From positions 1 through 6,299 of the forward strand of contig CATPCO010000176.1 in assembly GCA_955652925.1 (NCBI GenBank): a DNA stretch of 6,299 nt, in the 5' to 3' direction. Below are positions 5,755 through 6,299 of the stretch, piece by piece. The notes beneath the pieces were generated by a model, which saw only the letters and a list, made by a program, of their open reading frames with translations, was not told where the DNA came from and searched no databases. How positions within the stretch are numbered: position 1 is the stretch's first letter; the number at the start of each line of letters is the position of its first letter. The translations under genes were made by a program, and so were the position numbers. The DNA is from an uncultured Xanthobacteraceae bacterium (GTDB lineage: Bacteria; Pseudomonadota; Alphaproteobacteria; Rhizobiales; Xanthobacteraceae).

Positions 5755-5801
5755 TAGATAGCCCCTGAGCGAATCTCCCGAGTGTGACGAAGCTCACACT
5801 C
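5755..5801 (-). promoter_or_regulatory. CRP-type operator with class II promoter geometry upstream of the 72-aa gene
   Basis: Perfect 8-bp inverted repeat GAGTGTGA (5780-5787) and TCACACTC (5794-5801) around a 6-bp spacer. It contains TGTGA-N6-TCACA, exactly the core consensus of CRP (cAMP receptor protein) sites. On the minus strand a weak -10-like TATCTA (complement of 5755-5760) would place transcription start near 5748, putting the site's centre at about -42.5, close to the class II activator position (-41.5). No -35 hexamer is visible, as expected for an activator-dependent promoter. The resulting leader is about 22 nt and carries the GGAGG. The site could also act at a distance on the divergent amidohydrolase gene. 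The repeat is certain; the -10 is weak (3 of 6 matches). Confidence 0.6.
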
Positions 5802-6023
5802 CTAACGCATCATTTTTTCTGCACGCCGGCGCACGCAGGGGTAGCCACAGATTGCGACATGATGGTGAAGAACGTACGACAAGAACTGCTGAATATGTGG
5901 ACAGGGTTAGGGCAAAAGTTGAGCATCGCGTCGATTCCTCCAGCAGCCGAATTTGCACGCGCGCGTCAAATCTGGCTCAATGCAGCAACCCTTGGATCGC
6001 GCACTACAGAAACATCCCTCTGA
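5802..6023. other. Upstream region of the amidohydrolase gene, probably non-coding
   Basis: Contains a T6 run (5814-5819). It lies within a reading frame open from GTG 5784 to TGA 6021-6023, which could encode 79 aa and ends directly against the amidohydrolase ATG in the same frame. That frame has no Shine-Dalgarno, overlaps the CRP-like site, shows no recognisable motif, and by eye has less third-position G/C bias than neighbouring genes. I therefore treat it as non-coding. No convincing promoter for the amidohydrolase was found; the best sigma-70-like pair (TTGCGA, 17 bp, TACGAC) is poor. Confidence 0.5.
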
Positions 6024-6299
6024 ATGATCGGCACCGAGACTCGCGGCGTCATTCTCATCAAGAATGGCCGCGTCTACGACCACGACGGCGACGTGGACAT
6101 GCCGCCCGTCGCCGATATCTTGATCGTGGACGGCATCATCAGAGCGGTCCGTCCGGGGATGGCCGCCGAGCTCGAACAGGGCCAGGCGATCCCGGAGCTT
6201 GGCAGCCGCGCGATCGAAAAAACCATCGACGCCACCGAGAAACTGGTGATGCCCGGCTTCGTCAACGCGCATTACCACTCCCACGACGTTCTGCTTAAA
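6024..6299 (+). CDS. Amidohydrolase-superfamily enzyme, N-terminal part, 3'-truncated by window edge
   Basis: 92 codons are open to the window end. The N-terminus has the small beta-domain pattern of cytosine deaminase/TrzA/AtzB-type amidohydrolases: VILIKNGRVYDHDG (9-22), ADILIVDGIIRAVRPG (30-45), then KTIDATEKLVMPGFVNAHYH (66-85). His83 and His85 form the HxH metal-binding motif at the end of barrel strand 1, in the context PGFVNAHYHSHDVLLK. Such enzymes hydrolyse ring amides, amidines or amino substituents using Zn or Fe; the substrate cannot be told from this fragment. The start is fixed by an in-frame TGA directly before the ATG, and the conserved region begins at about residue 9, so little sequence is missing. 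There is no clear Shine-Dalgarno. The gene is divergent from the small membrane-protein pair and co-directional with the ABC operon. The remaining catalytic His and Asp residues lie outside the window. Confidence 0.88.
   Translation, partial: MIGTETRGVILIKNGRVYDHDGDVDMPPVADILIVDGIIRAVRPGMAAELEQGQAIPELGSRAIEKTIDATEKLVMPGFVNAHYHSHDVLLK

Noticed and set aside
5780..5819. CRP-like repeat plus the T6 run as an intrinsic terminator on the plus strand
   Set aside because: The T run begins 12 nt after the stem, too far for an intrinsic terminator, and no plus-strand gene ends upstream; the TGTGA-N6-TCACA match explains the repeat better.

Overview
The window looks like chromosomal DNA from a high-GC alphaproteobacterium. 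A Bradyrhizobium-like (Nitrobacteraceae/Rhizobiales) origin is my best guess, from the strong G/C preference at third codon positions, the tightly packed taurine/nitrate-type (NMT1) ABC operon and the style of the small membrane proteins. This is inference from content; no marker gene is present. I see no rRNA, tRNA, insertion sequence, phage gene or CRISPR array.

Layout, left to right. (1) Positions 2-799, plus strand: the 3' part of a formylglycine-generating enzyme (FGE, sulfatase-activating) with both active-site cysteines, cut by the left edge. (2) Positions 804-2228, minus strand: an amidase-signature hydrolase closely resembling the amidase half of allophanate hydrolase (AtzF/DUR1 type) but without the usual C-terminal domain; it converges on the FGE gene with only 4 bp between stop codons. 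(3) Positions 2229-2521: a 293-bp divergent regulatory region with a nested inverted repeat, a perfect 14-bp AT-centred palindrome and a near-perfect sigma-54 (-24/-12) promoter pointing toward the ABC operon. (4) Positions 2522-5173, plus strand: a complete three-gene ABC importer (periplasmic binding protein, permease, ATPase) of the SsuABC/TauABC/NMT1 family. (5) Positions 5205-5726, minus strand: two small membrane-protein genes (72 aa then 83 aa), probably one transcript, convergent to the ABC operon. (6) Positions 5727-6023: a second divergent regulatory region holding a textbook CRP-type site (TGTGA-N6-TCACA, 8-bp perfect arms). (7) Positions 6024-6299, plus strand: the N-terminus of an amidohydrolase-superfamily enzyme (HxH motif present), cut by the right edge.

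How it may work together: an uptake operon behind a candidate sigma-54 promoter, an amidase of the allophanate-hydrolase clade divergent from it, and a nearby metal-dependent amidohydrolase together suggest scavenging of a nitrogen-rich small molecule (a ureide, amide or heterocycle) under nitrogen control. The sequence does not identify the substrate. The FGE gene suggests a sulfatase gene just outside the left edge, so an alternative reading is an organosulfur-acquisition neighbourhood. The two small membrane proteins have no assigned function; their candidate CRP-like promoter suggests cAMP- or other CRP/FNR-dependent control.
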